Source: Typhlomys cinereus (Eukaryota; Chordata; Mammalia; Rodentia; Platacanthomyidae). From it: DNA of 64,000 nucleotides. Below, piece after piece: positions 22,541-33,724 of the stretch. The notes beneath the pieces are model-generated. The model had not been told where the DNA came from. It was given only the letters and a program-made list of their open reading frames with translations, and made no database searches. The translations under genes were made by a program, and so were the position numbers. The DNA lies in assembly GCA_023101885.1 (NCBI GenBank), contig JALPQD010000004.1, positions 16,892,688-16,956,687 on the forward strand, read 5' to 3'. Position 1 is the first letter of the stretch; each line of letters starts with the position of its first letter.

Positions 22541-22587
22541 CTTGATTGCTGATCTCAGTCATCATTTTTTCTTTTATAAAGTTAAAG

Positions 22588-22630
22588 AGATAGCCTATAT
22601 TTTTATTGACATAGCCTATATTTTTATTGA
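22588..22630. repeat. 21-bp tandem duplication
   Basis: ATAGCCTATATTTTTATTGA appears twice in a row, separated by a single C, in AT-rich DNA just upstream of the old L1 3'UTR. Confidence 0.85.
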
Positions 22631-22724
22631 AATTTGTAAAAAAAAAACATAAAAGCTGTGCATGCCAACCTGGTGACAGTAATAGTTAATACATGTATGT
22701 CTATATTGTGCATTTTTTCTTTTT

Positions 22725-23930
22725 TATTGATTCATTTTTACTGACTTTTTTTCAGATACAAACAAAATGAGATTGTCCTTGTTCTATCCACCCCTCCTCC
22801 CATCCCTCTCCTCTTGCAGTCTCCCCTTCCTTCACCAATCCAACTGTGTCTCTCCCACCCTCCTGTCCTTCCACTTGTATAGATCACAGGGTTTTACTTG
22901 GGGTGTCTGTGCTAGTAAGGAACCAGGTCTCTGTAATAGTATACGTTGCTCTCCAGTAGACAAACTCTCAAATGGGGAGGCTCCTGTCTTTTTGTTCAGC
23001 AACTGTCCCAAAAGATTCTTTCTGAGTGTTGTCTTAAACATGTTTCAAAGCACTTCAAGTTTTTGTCAATTCTTTGGTGGTGAAATTATGCAGTGTCAAT
23101 CTTTCCTTTTTTTATTTATTTAATTTTTTCCCCAATCATATAAGCTCAATAGGTACCCCAGTCTTCTCCATCCCTCCACCCCTCTCCAGTGTCCCCTTGC
23201 ACTCTCACTCCCTTTTCACCTTCCTTTCACCCCCCTCCCTCCCCTTCTCCCAGTGCCTCTCCCTTTCCCCCTCTGATGCCCTGGAACATACTTTTGAGTG
23301 AATGCCAAACCTCCCTCTGGTTCCTCCACCCTAATGAGATATAGGACTCAGTGGCATAGCCAGAAGCCCTTCTTGGGCTCCCCATTAGTTTGGAAACACT
23401 ACCATGACTGTTTGCAGTGTCAGTCTTTCTGTCCATACCTCAATTAACCTAATGATTTTTATTTCTATCTTTGTCACAAATGAAATTTAATTCTCTATTA
23501 TTGAATAGTGTTCAATTTATGCATGTTTTATTCATTAGCTGATCAACAAATAAATTCTTTCACTTTATTGACTGCTCTGAATAATGATGCAATAAATAAG
23601 GGAGGGACATGTGTCTTTGAGCTACTGTTTTCATTTCTTTTGTACATATAGGAAGATTGTTGAATTATATGGTAATTCTAAATTATTATTATTAATTCTT
23701 TATTAATGATTGTACCATTCTGTAATTCTATAAGCAACATGCAAATGTTTACTTGATACAAAACATTTATTTTTTGATATTGGTCATTCTTACTGATATC
23801 AAGCAATTGCTACTGTAATAGAGAAATATTGAACATAAAAAAGTTTTTCTTCATATCCCAAATTCAATTTCTTTAATGTGTATGAAGTTTGAATTTCTTT
23901 ATAAGAAAAAATGACAGGATTCACCTTGTC
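22725..23930 (-). mobile_element. Old LINE-1, minus strand, cut by a younger L1 insertion
   Basis: The left part (22725-23088) is an L1 3'UTR in reverse: T-rich end, then CCACCCCTCCTCCCATCCCT and further pyrimidine-rich DNA. The right part (23430-23930) is ORF2 C-terminal sequence in reverse, with the CATGTTTTATTCATTAGCTGA block, GCTCTGAATAATGATGCAAT, ATTCTGTAATTCTATAAGCAA and GGTCATTCTTACTGATATC. Divergence is high (L1M-like). A short younger L1 at 23106-23412 sits inside it with its own target-site duplication. Confidence 0.65.
23089..23429 (-). mobile_element. 3'UTR-only LINE-1 insertion with 17-bp TSD
   Basis: A 307-bp insert (23106-23412) has the reverse L1 3'UTR signature: TTTTTTATTTATTTAATTTT end, CAATCATATAAGCTCAATAGG, TACCCCAGTC, a long C-rich tract (23160-23275) and CCCTGGAACATACTTTTGAG. 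It has no ORF2, so it is extremely 5'-truncated. The target-site duplication TGCAGTGTCAxTCTTTC lies at 23089-23105 and 23413-23429 with one mismatch. It is of the same L1 subfamily as the 49-56 kb complex. Confidence 0.9.
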
Positions 23931-24164
23931 TTAGCAACAAATATGGAAGGATTTTGAGTCAAAATTTATAATGAATTTCTAAAGATGTAGCTAATAGGTG
24001 TTTAGTATGCAGACAAGAAAAAATGGAAGAGAATGTTGTTATATTCATTTTGAATATATCACTTGTGGCAGATATAAAATAACTCAAACATGGGTCTTAC
24101 CTAGCCAATTTTCCTGTTAGAGTCCTTCTGTCTCTGTAAGAAAATCTTCAGTATATCTATTGTG
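23931..24164. other. AT-rich, nothing recognised
   Basis: No element or frame recognised. Confidence 0.35.
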
Positions 24165-24300
24165 TTAGTTCCCATTTTCCTGCTGCTGTAATGAATACAC
24201 TACATAAAAATGTTTTAGGAATGAAGGAAAATTTTATTCACACTTACAATTTCAGGTTACTGTCCATTTGAGGAGAGTTATCAGTAAGGGCAAATGGAAT
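24165..24300 (-). mobile_element. MaLR-type LTR end fragment, minus strand
   Basis: The block TTTTCCTGCTGCTGTAATGA, ATACACTACATAAAAATG, GAAAATTTTATTCACACTTA and ATTTCAGGTTACTGTCCATTT follows the reversed 3' end of rodent MaLR LTRs (CTGTGACAAAATACC...GGGTTTATTTTGGCTCACAG...ACAGTCCATC). It is the diverged end part only. Confidence 0.5.
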
Positions 24301-25384
24301 AGGCAAACCATAGGCATTTGCTTTCAAATTGCTAACTTGTCAGCTTGAAAGTTCCAACTAGCTTCCTTCATCTTTATCCATTTTGTCAGAGAGTGAACTG
24401 ACTCTTCTCAGGTTGATTATACTGTTAGTCTCTTGCAGGTAGTTCTTAACTAAATATTTCTTCATAGGCTTTAACTGAAGCATACCATTAAAGTATTGAG
24501 TCGACAGTTGTAACTAGCTGCCACAGCAATGAAAGCATGTGTATGTTACCTACCTCTTGTGCCCACTCTCCTCCATTATTTCCATGCACTTGAACTTGTG
24601 TCCTTAAAATTTCACAATAACTCTCAATACCTAAAATTGTCAATGTTCACATCTCACATGGCTGCATCTTAATTAGCTTGAGGCATTTGCACACATAAAG
24701 CTTTCATAAGTTTCTTGTTTTAATTAAAACTAAAGCCAATTTTTCGTAATGTCTAAATTATCTTAATTTCTTGCTTTTTATTTTGCATTATTTGTAACTT
24801 TCAGGTATGCTTTGCTCTGAAAGAATTGGGGGGTCTTTTGCTTCATGTATGCTATACTTAGATTTAGTTTCTTTGTCTGCATATTTTTTCATTTACTCTC
24901 ATGTATAATTTGAATAGTATTTACCATATTGGTATTTTATAAAAATTAAGGAAAATATGTAGAAATTTAACCATGCTCTTGACACATTAAGAGAGAAACA
25001 TTTGTGAAATGTCCTAATTTTTCAACATACATGGCAGCAGCAGAGTTTAGATAATACATTTGATACATTCTATGAGGATAATGCACCTAACCTCAAGTTT
25101 GGGGTCTATATAGCATTATAGTTAAGGCAGTAGAGATTTTCCAAGACAGTGGAAAGTGGAGAAAGCACATTAAGAGCAAGGATAATTCCTAAATGGTCCA
25201 TAAAGCTGATATTTATTCTTTGGAGCATTAAGACATATAAAATGTTACCAGTAATCTTTCAGATTCTCTTTGAAATTTACAAAGGCCCCAGAGTCTCATG
25301 AGAACACAGATTTGTACTCTACAAAAACAGGAAGGCACTGAACAGAAATTCAGAATATTTTTGTTCAACAATATACTATTGGTT
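24301..25384. other. Unique AT-rich DNA, nothing recognised
   Basis: The continuation of the LTR could not be followed past about 24300. The remainder shows no coding frame or known element. Confidence 0.4.
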
Positions 25385-25640
25385 GTGTGTATTTGTGCAT
25401 GAGGACGCACAGATGCCAGGGTATTCATGTGAATATCAAGAGACAACCTTAGGTTTATTATCCTTCCACCTTCTTTGAAAAAGATTCTTGCTACTTGCTG
25501 CTATGCTGCACAATCAATGCTGGCTAGACCATAAGCTTCCAGGGGACTGTCCTGTCTCTGTCTCTTACAGACAAGTGTCATTGTGCCTAGCTTTCACATC
25601 CATTTGGGGATCCACATTTTGGAGGTCTGTGCTTTGGAGG
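25385..25640 (-). mobile_element. B4/RSINE-like SINE, minus strand
   Basis: The reversed order is GT-rich tail (GTTGTGTGTATTTGTGCATG), CGCACAGATGCCAGGGTATTC and a CCTTCCACCTTCTTTG block. It then has a B1-like segment (CTGGCTAGACCATAAGCTTCC...TGTCTCTGTCTC...GTCATTGTGCCTAGCTTTC) and an ID-like end. This matches the B4/RSINE architecture (ID joined to B1) but with strong divergence. Confidence 0.5.
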
Positions 25641-26049
25641 TCTCTCCTGAATTTGAACCCTCTAATACAAGGGATTCTGGGAGAGGGAGGACTCACATAT
25701 TCTTGGACAAATGAGAAAAGACTTCACAGATGTGCTGAAGTTTTGGCTGACATCTAAAGAATAAACAAAATTCATGAAGAGCATTATGTAAAAAAAAATA
25801 AACTATTGGTAAAACAATGCCAAGTTTAGCCACATATGTGACTGACTAGCTTCTCCAGTTTGGGAAAACTGAAATAGTGTCACATAAAATTTTCTTCATG
25901 TAAATTTGGTTCCATTCTCAATGAATCGAAATTAGAGAGTAGCGAATAGAAAGAACAGATGACTTTAGTGGTGCAGTAGTGTGAACGTGGGACAAAATGC
26001 TTAGAAAGACATTAAAATAAACAGAAGAACTGACTGGAATTTAAGAAAC

Positions 26050-26365
26050 TAATAGTGATCTTTGTATCCATCTACAACCAAGTGATTTTTCTACAAAGGC
26101 ACAAGAAAAACACAACAGAAAAAAAAAGTTGTCATCTCAGTAACCAGTGCTGGGAAAACTGAATAACTATTGAAGAAGAAAGAAACTAGATCCTTGTTTC
26201 TCACCAACTACAAAAATCAAGTCAAAGGAATTGAAATGTAAGTTGAAGACTTGAATAAAGGAAAACATAGGAGACATGCTTCAGGGCATTATAGTTTCCA
26301 AGGACTTTTGGGAGAAGACCCTGAAACACAGAAAGGGAAAAACAAAAATAAGCAATGAAATTACT
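26050..26365 (+). mobile_element. Ancient LINE-1 ORF2 fragment, plus strand
   Basis: Eroded ORF2 landmarks occur in order: CAACCAAGTGATTTTTCTACAAAGG, a GCTGGGAAAACTGAATAACTA block (LGKLD.. region), CTAGATCCTTGTTTCTCACC, AATCAAGTCAAAGGAATTGAA and GACTTGAATAAAGG. It then has a TTTCCAAGGACTTTTGGGAG-like stretch. No open frame survives. Confidence 0.55.
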
Positions 26366-26989
26366 TTTTATTGATGCAATTTGGAATTCCTACAGCAGTG
26401 ATAAAACTTGAAGGGGACCATTGAATGGAGGTGAGAGGGAAGGATGGAAGGAAGACATTAAAGTATTAAAAAAACACATACAGCAAGGAGGAAAGGAGAG
26501 TAATGGATGGAAATGCTTAAGAGGATGGAGATGTGGGGATAGAGTACAGGAAGGGTGGAGTGAGTGACAATACTAAAAATATAAGATAAAACCAGATAGA
26601 AGACCCCTATGTTGCAATATTTCAAAATATCGCTTTTTCTTAAAATAGAAAAAAAGATATACCTATTCAAAGGAGCACAGAGAGAAAAATTTAGAACAAC
26701 ATAAAATGTGCCCTGCTGCTTCAGTTAGAACCAATAAGCAAATAAATAGTATTCCAAGTACCAGGTATATGATGCTTCCTGATAAGTAGTTGGTCAAAGA
26801 AGTCTCAAAGACCCCCCAAAACAGTATAGGTTTTTTCCATTTCTCTTTCCTACATAAAATCACAGTAATACCTTCTTACTGAAGATGTCACACATGTGTA
26901 TCACAGGACATAGAAAAAAAGAATAAAAACCACCTGGAACTGATCTAGAAGCTTTGTCCTTTAGAGTATCAGCTTTATAGTATCAGAAA
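26366..26989. other. AT-rich, nothing certain
   Basis: A purine-rich patch at about 26410-26560 (GGAGGTGAGAGGGAAGGATGG) may be an eroded L1 polypurine tract. The rest is unrecognised. Confidence 0.35.
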
Positions 26990-27920
26990 GTAATATGGAA
27001 GCTACGGGAGAGAAAAACCATCAACACTCTCATAAATCCATAAAAGTTACAGACTGCATAACAATCACCCTGGCAAGAGGCAACCATCAGTGTAATAGTG
27101 CCTTGAATGTTAAGAGGGCAACCAACAGGCTTCTGATTAGATTTAAGGTCCAAATTCCAACAGAGATCACATTCTTGATATTGCATATTATAACAAGAAT
27201 TTGTGAAAGGGAAAGAAATAGGCCCTGAGTATAGGAGCAAGTTATTAAAGTTTAGCTATGAAGACACTGTATCAAATTGCCTTTTAAATAACTGTCATTA
27301 TACCTATATGTTGAAGGAGCATTTAGCACTAAACCTGGAAGCTTCCCTGTGCAATGTAAGGTGTTTATTACAGAAAATCACACCTGTCAAAAGTGCAGAA
27401 AAGATATTCCCAATGCCTGGGAACTACTTGGCCCAAAATAGGACATCTAGGCCATCTTCTACCCCAAGGCTTAGGAGACAGTATATAAGAAGCTAACATA
27501 GGGCAGGGTTGCAACCAGCCATTATCTTTGGGACATGACAAAGTTGTTGTATCTATAAATTTACTATAGTTATGCATATTTCCTTAAGATTTCATGGGAA
27601 TTTTCTTAATAATATTGCTTCATGGAGGAGGGAAGATCTCCAGAGACTCCACACTTCTTTGATAGACTATTGAGAATTAGTACTTATGAGAAGAAGGGAA
27701 TTGAAGATGTTTTCCTCTATGGTTTAACCAAGAACTACTTAGGCACATATCATCAAAGACAAAACAGAGGAAACCCAATAGCCACACATGCAAATAATCA
27801 TGAAAACAGGAGGATGTCTGGCAAGGAAGAAGAATTTTAAAGGGAATAAGAGGGGGGTTACGATTGGAGATTAAAATATGAGAATATAGTAAACTTATTG
27901 CATTGGTTTATGAAACAAAA
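26990..27920 (+). mobile_element. Old L1 3'UTR (Lx-like), plus strand
   Basis: The part from about 27400 to 27900 is collinear with 58975-59520. Shared landmarks include CAACCAGCCATTATCTTTGG, a GTATCTATAAATTTACTATAG block, CATATTTCCTTAAGAT and CACATATCATCAAAGACAAA. It ends with a purine-rich stretch (AAGAATTTTAAAGGGAATAAG, AGGGGGGTTACGATTGGAGA). The wording recalls old rodent Lx-type L1 3'UTRs. The upstream segment 26990-27400 (with CTATGAAGACACTGTATCAAA) probably belongs to the same element but is less certain. Confidence 0.5.
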
Positions 27921-28486
27921 GAAATATGTTAAAGCATCAGAAACATGTATATCAAAATATATATTCTCACTAATATCAACAATTGTCAGCTTTTATGCAC
28001 CAATTAAAAAATTCATTGAGGAAAAGTAAAACAAGAAAATGTAAGGGGCTATTTTAGTAGTAGATGATAATTTCCCTCCTGTGAATTTAGATTATTGTCA
28101 CCAATAATCTGAAGGTCCAGAAGAATGCTGTGCTACTGAGGTGTGCAGATGTAGAGAAAAGTCAGTACATGATCTTGCTTCCCTGGACAGTGACATAACT
28201 CAACTTAAAAGTTTATATGATGACACATTGCACTATATAAGCAAAATAAAATACAGGTTCAAATTTTAAGAACATTTATTCACATACACATATCATTACA
28301 TGGTTACAACAAATCAGCATTTTTGTTAATTAGTTACTTGTGCAATTTGTTTTTGTTCTATGGAAAAATCAAGATATGAAGTGCCAATAGGTCCATATAA
28401 TCAGAGACCAATACCAAGATTGATATAAAGGTTCTTACTTAAAAGAGGCACAACCCAACCTTTTTTCTTGTGTTGCTTGGTTTTTT

Positions 28487-28487
<1 letters not shown>
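27921..28487. other. AT-rich, nothing recognised
   Basis: No element or frame recognised. Confidence 0.35.

Positions 28488-28541
<54 letters not shown>
28488..28541. repeat. (GT)27 microsatellite
   Basis: Uninterrupted GT dinucleotide run of about 54 bp, the longest pure dinucleotide array on this strand orientation in the window. It is preceded by T-rich DNA. No SINE body was recognised next to it. Confidence 0.97.
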
Positions 28542-28546
<5 letters not shown>

Positions 28547-29639
28547 TACTGGAATGGCCATCTCCAATTCTGATTCCTGTTTCTGCTACCTGCCCTTCTC
28601 TCTTTCTCCTGCTTTTTATTCTAAAGTCAAGGCATCATTGCATTGTGCACACTACTTCACTGCCATGCATGTTTGAGCATTCCAATTCTTTGTTAAGGAT
28701 TCCTCTACTAAATCTTCTTCCTGAACTTTGACAAACCAATTCAGTGGCAGTGCTCAGGGCTCAGGTTTTTTAAATCTACCTTGTTCAGTCTGCATTCTGC
28801 GTCTATCCAGCCAGACAAGACTCCCCAGTTTCTCTTACAGGTTCTCAGGCTGTACTCAGAACCTCATCTCCAACTATCTAATGAAGATTAACCTTGTTTT
28901 GCTGAACCCTGGCATAAACCTTTCTGTCTGCCCCAGTTAGTTCAAACAACAGCTGTGGCTTAAGGCTAAATTGCATAAGAATTATAGATCTGTTTTTCTA
29001 AGATTTGCAATCTCTGATGAAAATTCCAAATTGTCCCCAGAACATGAAAATCTCACTGAGACCACAAAACAAGGGTATCCTTTGATGTCAATACCTGTTT
29101 TGTCTGTTATGTATTTCACACAAAGGGATTTTTCCCACACACAGTTTTCATCTGCAATTTTATTCCATCCCATTAGCCCCTCCAAATGTGTTCTTTGAGC
29201 ACCTCATCCAATTTCTATTTATTTTACATCATTTTAATTTTCTTACCTCATTGCTACTTAACACTTTAAAATTGCTTTAAATCACTCAATCTATCATTTT
29301 TTCCATTTATAACCCACTGCTGATCTCTGAAATTCTAACATATGTACACAGTGCCTAGATAATGTAATGTCAAGGTGAACATAGAGATTAAGAGTCACGG
29401 CTGACAGCAATTGAAGGAGAAGGTCTATTTTACACCTGGTTTGCAATGTAGAGCTTTTTGAAATTTCTTCCACATGATCATTCTCTGACTTTCACATGGT
29501 ATCTACTCACTAAGCAAACCTTATCCTATATATCCCTTTCTCTGTCTTTTTAAATTTGAGTCTATATTTTGATGTTTATTTACCAAGAAACAGTATTGTT
29601 TTACTCTTTCTTCTACTTTCCTAAGAAGTCCTTTTATTG
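28542..29639. other. Unique DNA, nothing recognised
   Basis: Pyrimidine-rich at 28545-28630. Open frames of up to 87 codons are fragments without recognisable domains. Confidence 0.4.
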
Positions 29640-29832
29640 AGTCCTGTGATACACACAAGCAAAGGGACAGGAGGGGATATGGGACAGAGCAAGATTGATA
29701 AAAAGAGGGAAGCATGAGAGAAGGGTGTGTGGATAAATGAGAATGGGAAAGGAGGGAGGTGAATGGAGAGGAGGTTAGGGGAAAGACACAAATCCAGTTT
29801 GTTTGTAAATAATTACATTTAAAATAAATAAA
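29640..29832 (+). mobile_element. L1 3'UTR end fragment, plus strand
   Basis: It contains GTCCTGTGATACACACAAGC, AAAGGGACAGGAGGGGATAT and a G/A-rich tract through 29780. The closing GACACAAATCCAGTTTGTTTG, TAAATAATTAC...AAAATAAATAAATA equals the end of the 484-2530 L1 (GACATAAAACCAGAGGATATTTTTGTAAAT). It is a strongly 5'-truncated copy of the same older subfamily. Confidence 0.65.
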
Positions 29833-30294
29833 TATGCCAAAACTTAAGTGTAAAGTCTTTTATTTAAAATCATTTACTTGCTACAAAAACTCATTTGTCA
29901 ATATTGCATGGGAGACTTTGTATCACGTAAAGCCACCCAAAAATGTGCATTTACCATCAGGAAAACATGGGATGTCTAAAGACTATCTCATTTTATTAAA
30001 GATACTAGAAATAACAGAATATTGAATTAGAAATATTAGAAACAAAATATTCACTATCAACCACATTCTGACAAGATATATTCCTATATATTTTTGTAAC
30101 ATAACAAGATGGTCAATTTTCATTTTAAAAACTAAAGTAAACAGCAATTAACTTTTCATGAAAAGTGTGAACATCTAAGTCTTAAATATACACAGGTTGT
30201 TATTAAGTCATATTTTCTATTTATAAATAATAATACAATTAATGTTGTATCTTTCATTATAAGTACTCTAAAATAGTATGAGATATCTATACAG
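29833..30294. other. AT-rich, nothing recognised
   Basis: No element or coding frame recognised. Confidence 0.35.
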
Positions 30295-30475
30295 ACAGCC
30301 CGAAGAGAACCTTATGGTCCATACAATCAGAGAGGCAAAAGAGTGGATGAGAAAGCAATGGATTGGTGAAGGGAGGGGAGGATGGGAAAGGAAGTGAGAA
30401 GAGAGGGAGGGGAGGAGGGACAATTATCCATTATGGTCATAATTAAGAAGACTAAATATCAATAAAATAAATAAT
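30295..30475 (+). mobile_element. L1 3'UTR polypurine fragment, plus strand
   Basis: GAGAGGCAAAAGAGTGGATGA leads into a G/A-rich tract (GGGAGGGGAGGATGGGAAAGG...AGAGGGAGGGGAGGAGGG). The end ATCAATAAAATAAATAATA is A-rich. It looks like a very short, old L1 3' end. Confidence 0.5.
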
Positions 30476-30532
30476 ATATCATGTGGAGATTTGTAGACCT
30501 CTGTAATTTTTTTTTATATTTGAATGCACTTT

Positions 30533-30846
30533 AAGAAATGCATTTAGGGGGCTGGAGAGGTGGCTCAGGGGTTAAGCCTCTGCCTTGCAGGCGGAAGATC
30601 CTGAGTTCAGGTCCTAGACCCCACGTATAGACGCTGGGCGGAAGCGGGGGCGGCCTACGTTTCTGGTCTTGGTAGGGCAGAGCCTGTGAATCCCAGGACA
30701 GAGTAAACAAGGAGGAGGTGGAGGCGGTCCATGGTGGTTCCGGAATTGCCCGTGGTTCTACGCGCGCGCGCACACATACACACACACACACACGCACGCA
30801 CGCACAATTGAATAAATAAATAAAAAAAAAAAAGAAATTCATTTAG
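30533..30846 (+). mobile_element. Young B2-superfamily SINE, plus strand, 15-bp TSD
   Basis: Complete element 30548-30831. The tRNA-derived head carries a consensus Pol III A box TGGCTCAGGGG (30561-30571) and a B-box-like GTTCAGGTCC (30605-30614). The body is CpG-rich (CGCTGGGCGGAAGCGGGGGC, GGCGGTCCATGG), the tail is CG/CA-rich (30761-30805), and the end is A-rich. Target-site duplications are AAGAAATGCATTTAG (30533-30547) and AAGAAATTCATTTAG (30832-30846), with one mismatch. It is about 1 kb from a sister copy at 31533. Confidence 0.95.
30561..30614 (+). promoter_or_regulatory. Internal Pol III A and B boxes of the SINE
   Basis: The A box TGGCTCAGGGG fits TRGYNNANNGG exactly. The B-box relic GTTCAGGTC fits GWTCRANNC at all but one position. 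The spacing is about 33 bp from the end of A to the start of B, as in tRNA-derived SINEs. Whether this copy is transcribed is unknown. Confidence 0.6.
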
Positions 30847-31514
30847 AATTCATTAGAATCAGTATTTAATGCCAAGCAAAGATAAATCAATGTTAACCTT
30901 TTTATAAAAACTAAGTAGTAGTTTTCCTTTTATCCTTAATACTTAAGTCAGTTCAGTTGCACCATCTTTGTCTCTGTGGAAAATTCTTTTTATTGTAGTC
31001 AATATTTAGCTGGCTGGGTTTGGGAAGAGGACACGATAGGAGTTTATGGCAGAAAATAATCAGTACTGTGTTTCCATCTCTCCTGTTTTCTCAAGCTCAG
31101 TAGAAAAAAGCATTGCATGAACATGAATAGTACTTTTGAAGAACAAGAGTTGGAACCAAAGCAACAGTGTAACTTTTCCAGACTTATTTGCTCTCTCTGC
31201 CTTGTCCATGGTCCCTAACCACAGACGTCCAACTTCCTATATCCCAGAGTAATAGGTCCATTTGTTATAGTGACCTTAATGAACATCCAGTCAAGGTCAG
31301 AGTCTGTCCACTATAAACGGAACCATAAATGCTACAAGACCACCAGATGAGCATTTCTCCCTTCTGCCTGAGAATGAGGATTGTAAAATAATGAAAAAAA
31401 AAAAAACTACTTTCTTTACCTGAGATATCCGATATCCACTTTAAATTTAATACTTATAACTTAACATGATGAATTGGCTGCTTTTTTAAAAATTATGCCT
31501 TAATGTACAATTAA
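30847..31514. other. Unique DNA between two young SINEs
   Basis: No repeat or coding frame recognised. The stretch 31190-31370 has mixed composition and no clear family. Confidence 0.35.
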
Positions 31515-31856
31515 AAATTAGTATTACTAATCGGGGCTGGAGAGGTGGCTCAGGGGTTAAGCTTCTGCCTTGCAGGTAGAAGTTCCTGAGTTCGGATCCT
31601 ATTCGCCCACGTATAGATGCTGGGCGGAAGCGGGGGCGGCCTGCGTTTCTGGTCCTGGTAGGGGGGAGCCTGTGAATCCTGGGGCAGAGTAAACAAGGAG
31701 GGGTGGAGGCGGTCCATAGTAGTTCCCGAACTGTGGTTCTACACACACACACACACACATACATACACACAAGCGCACACGCGCATACACTCACAATTGA
31801 ATAAATAATTTAAAAAATTAAAAAATATATATATATATAAATTAGTATTACTAATC
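31515..31856 (+). mobile_element. Young B2-superfamily SINE, plus strand, perfect 18-bp TSD
   Basis: The element 31533-31838 has the same head (TGGCTCAGGGG A box, GAGTTCGGATCC B-box region) and the same CpG-rich body (GATGCTGGGCGGAAGCGGGG). It ends with an ACACAC/GCGC tail (31741-31790) and AT-rich end. The duplication AAATTAGTATTACTAATC is perfect at 31515-31532 and 31839-31856. It is very similar to the 30548 copy, which implies recent activity of one source subfamily. Confidence 0.96.
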
Positions 31857-31924
31857 AATGAGCACCAGTATTTGAAGAGAGTCAACTTGAAGTTATTTTC
31901 TATCAATTATTTGCTAGATTGGAG

Positions 31925-32055
31925 ACATGGCCTTGTATTCGTGCTTGACTTGGAACATTCTATGTAGGCCAAACTGCCTCCAAATGTGTAATATCCCTGG
32001 TTCTACCTTGACAAGTGCTAGAGTTACAGGTTCCATAACCATGCTGGGCTTAACA
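31925..32055 (-). mobile_element. Diverged B1 SINE, minus strand
   Basis: The reversed B1 order is seen in eroded form: GGAGACATGGCC (GAGACAGGGTC), CATTCTATGTAGGCCAAACTG, CCTCCAAATGTGTAATATCC, AAGTGCTAGAGTTACAGG and ACCATGCTGGGCTT. Confidence 0.65.
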
Positions 32056-33724
32056 GGCAATCTCTTTAAAAGTATTGCTCACCTTCCTGGGTCAAAATGA
32101 TACAAAATGATCATTACAGACCCTTGGGTGGCTATTTATGAAAGGTGCAGGACATATCCACTCTCCACTTTTCAAATATGCTTCAAGCAAAGTAGATATT
32201 TAATGAAATAAAAATATGTCATACATTTTAAGATGTAAGTATGAATATAAGCACGAGTATAATTATAAATATAAGTGTAAATATAACCAAGAAAGATGCT
32301 GGCAATGACACAAGATACTTTGTTAGTGGACCAAAGTTTTATAAAGAGTATCTCATGTAAAATGGGAATTAGCTAATTACACACTAGTCACCTGAGATGA
32401 AAATGAAACAAAAATGTATTAAGCTCTGAATTATGATCTTTTCATAGAGTGAGAGAGAGATATATTTTAGGTTATCACTACAACTGTGAAAGTAAAAAGA
32501 GGAAAGCATTCAGACTGTGGCATTTTAGACTAAAACTCTGAAAGAAAATAAAACATCTCGATTTATTAAATGTTTTAGGAACTGAATAGTTTACTTGACA
32601 ACTGAATAAAGAGAAGATGAATTCTGGTTAAAAACAACATTATCCCAAGATCCTATAGGATCCACCATTTATCATGTTAATGTGTACCAATAGAAGGAAT
32701 TGGATATAATACACATCTCTCCAGACAAGTATGAGACAGGAAATCAGATCATGCTGTTTGTAGAGAAAACAGCATGACAGGAAGGCACAGGGGTAATATG
32801 AGAAGAAATTTAATTTAGTGAACTCCAAATGACTTTGGAGACTGCACACGAAATTTTGATGAGTGGTCAAAGATAAGTTGAAGACACAAAGACCAACCCC
32901 CCACTTCTGGCTGCTTGTATTTCTCTTTCCTTAACATGAAAAGACATATTCAGTCTCCGAGAAAGAAAATTCTCATTGAAGTAAAACTTGCATTAGTGTA
33001 TACTTGATGTGGTTAACTTTAGTTTGTCTATTGTTCTTTACATAGAAATAAGTATTCAGTTTCCCTTCGTTTTTCACATAATATTCTGATTTTCTGAGGT
33101 ATGTAGGGTCACAAAGAAAAAATGAACTATTAATGTGTTTTTGACAAAATGAATAAAAATAATTGAATAATTGAGCAAAACAATGTGAAAACAGACATAT
33201 ATAACCCTTTAAAAAGTCTGATCTGGTAAGCAAAGGATTTATATGAATTTAGAAAAAATTTCTTGCTACTGCAAAATATATAAAGTGTCATTTTATACCA
33301 TCAAATAGTCAAAGACATCATCTATTTCCAGAACTGATGTTGAGTTCATTATAAAAGTCTAAATTTATTTGCATCTTTCCACTTCCCATCAAACAGCTAA
33401 TTCAAGGAAATTATTTAGCAATTTTTCCTGAAAATATTTTGATGTGCTGATTTTACTTTTTTTCTTATGCCTATTCTTTTCCACAATGCTCCTCATTCTT
33501 CTCAGTGAAAAACACCTGTTGACACCTGTTTCAACTTTGAAGTTTTGCTGTCATCTTTTCTCAAGAGAGTTATTGTGTGAATAACTTTATCCCCCCTCCC
33601 TGAATATTTAATAAGTTCTGGGATACTAGCCTACAATTACCTCTAAAATCAGGAAAGATTGACTTTGAGTACTAATATCCAACAGTGTGTTTTTCATAAA
33701 GCAAAAAGTAATAATCATTGTGTA
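32056..33724. other. Unique AT-rich DNA, nothing recognised
   Basis: No element recognised. A short internal repeat of AGTATGAATATAAGC/GAGTATAATTATAAATAT is seen near 32238-32290. Open frames of up to 86 codons show no family signature. Confidence 0.4.

Noticed and set aside
28470..28731. Cys/Val-rich open frames
   Set aside because: Translation of the (GT)27 microsatellite.
30561..30614. Possible functional tRNA gene (A and B boxes present)
   Set aside because: The head is tRNA-derived but is part of a retroposed SINE with TSDs; no cloverleaf with matching acceptor stem was seen.
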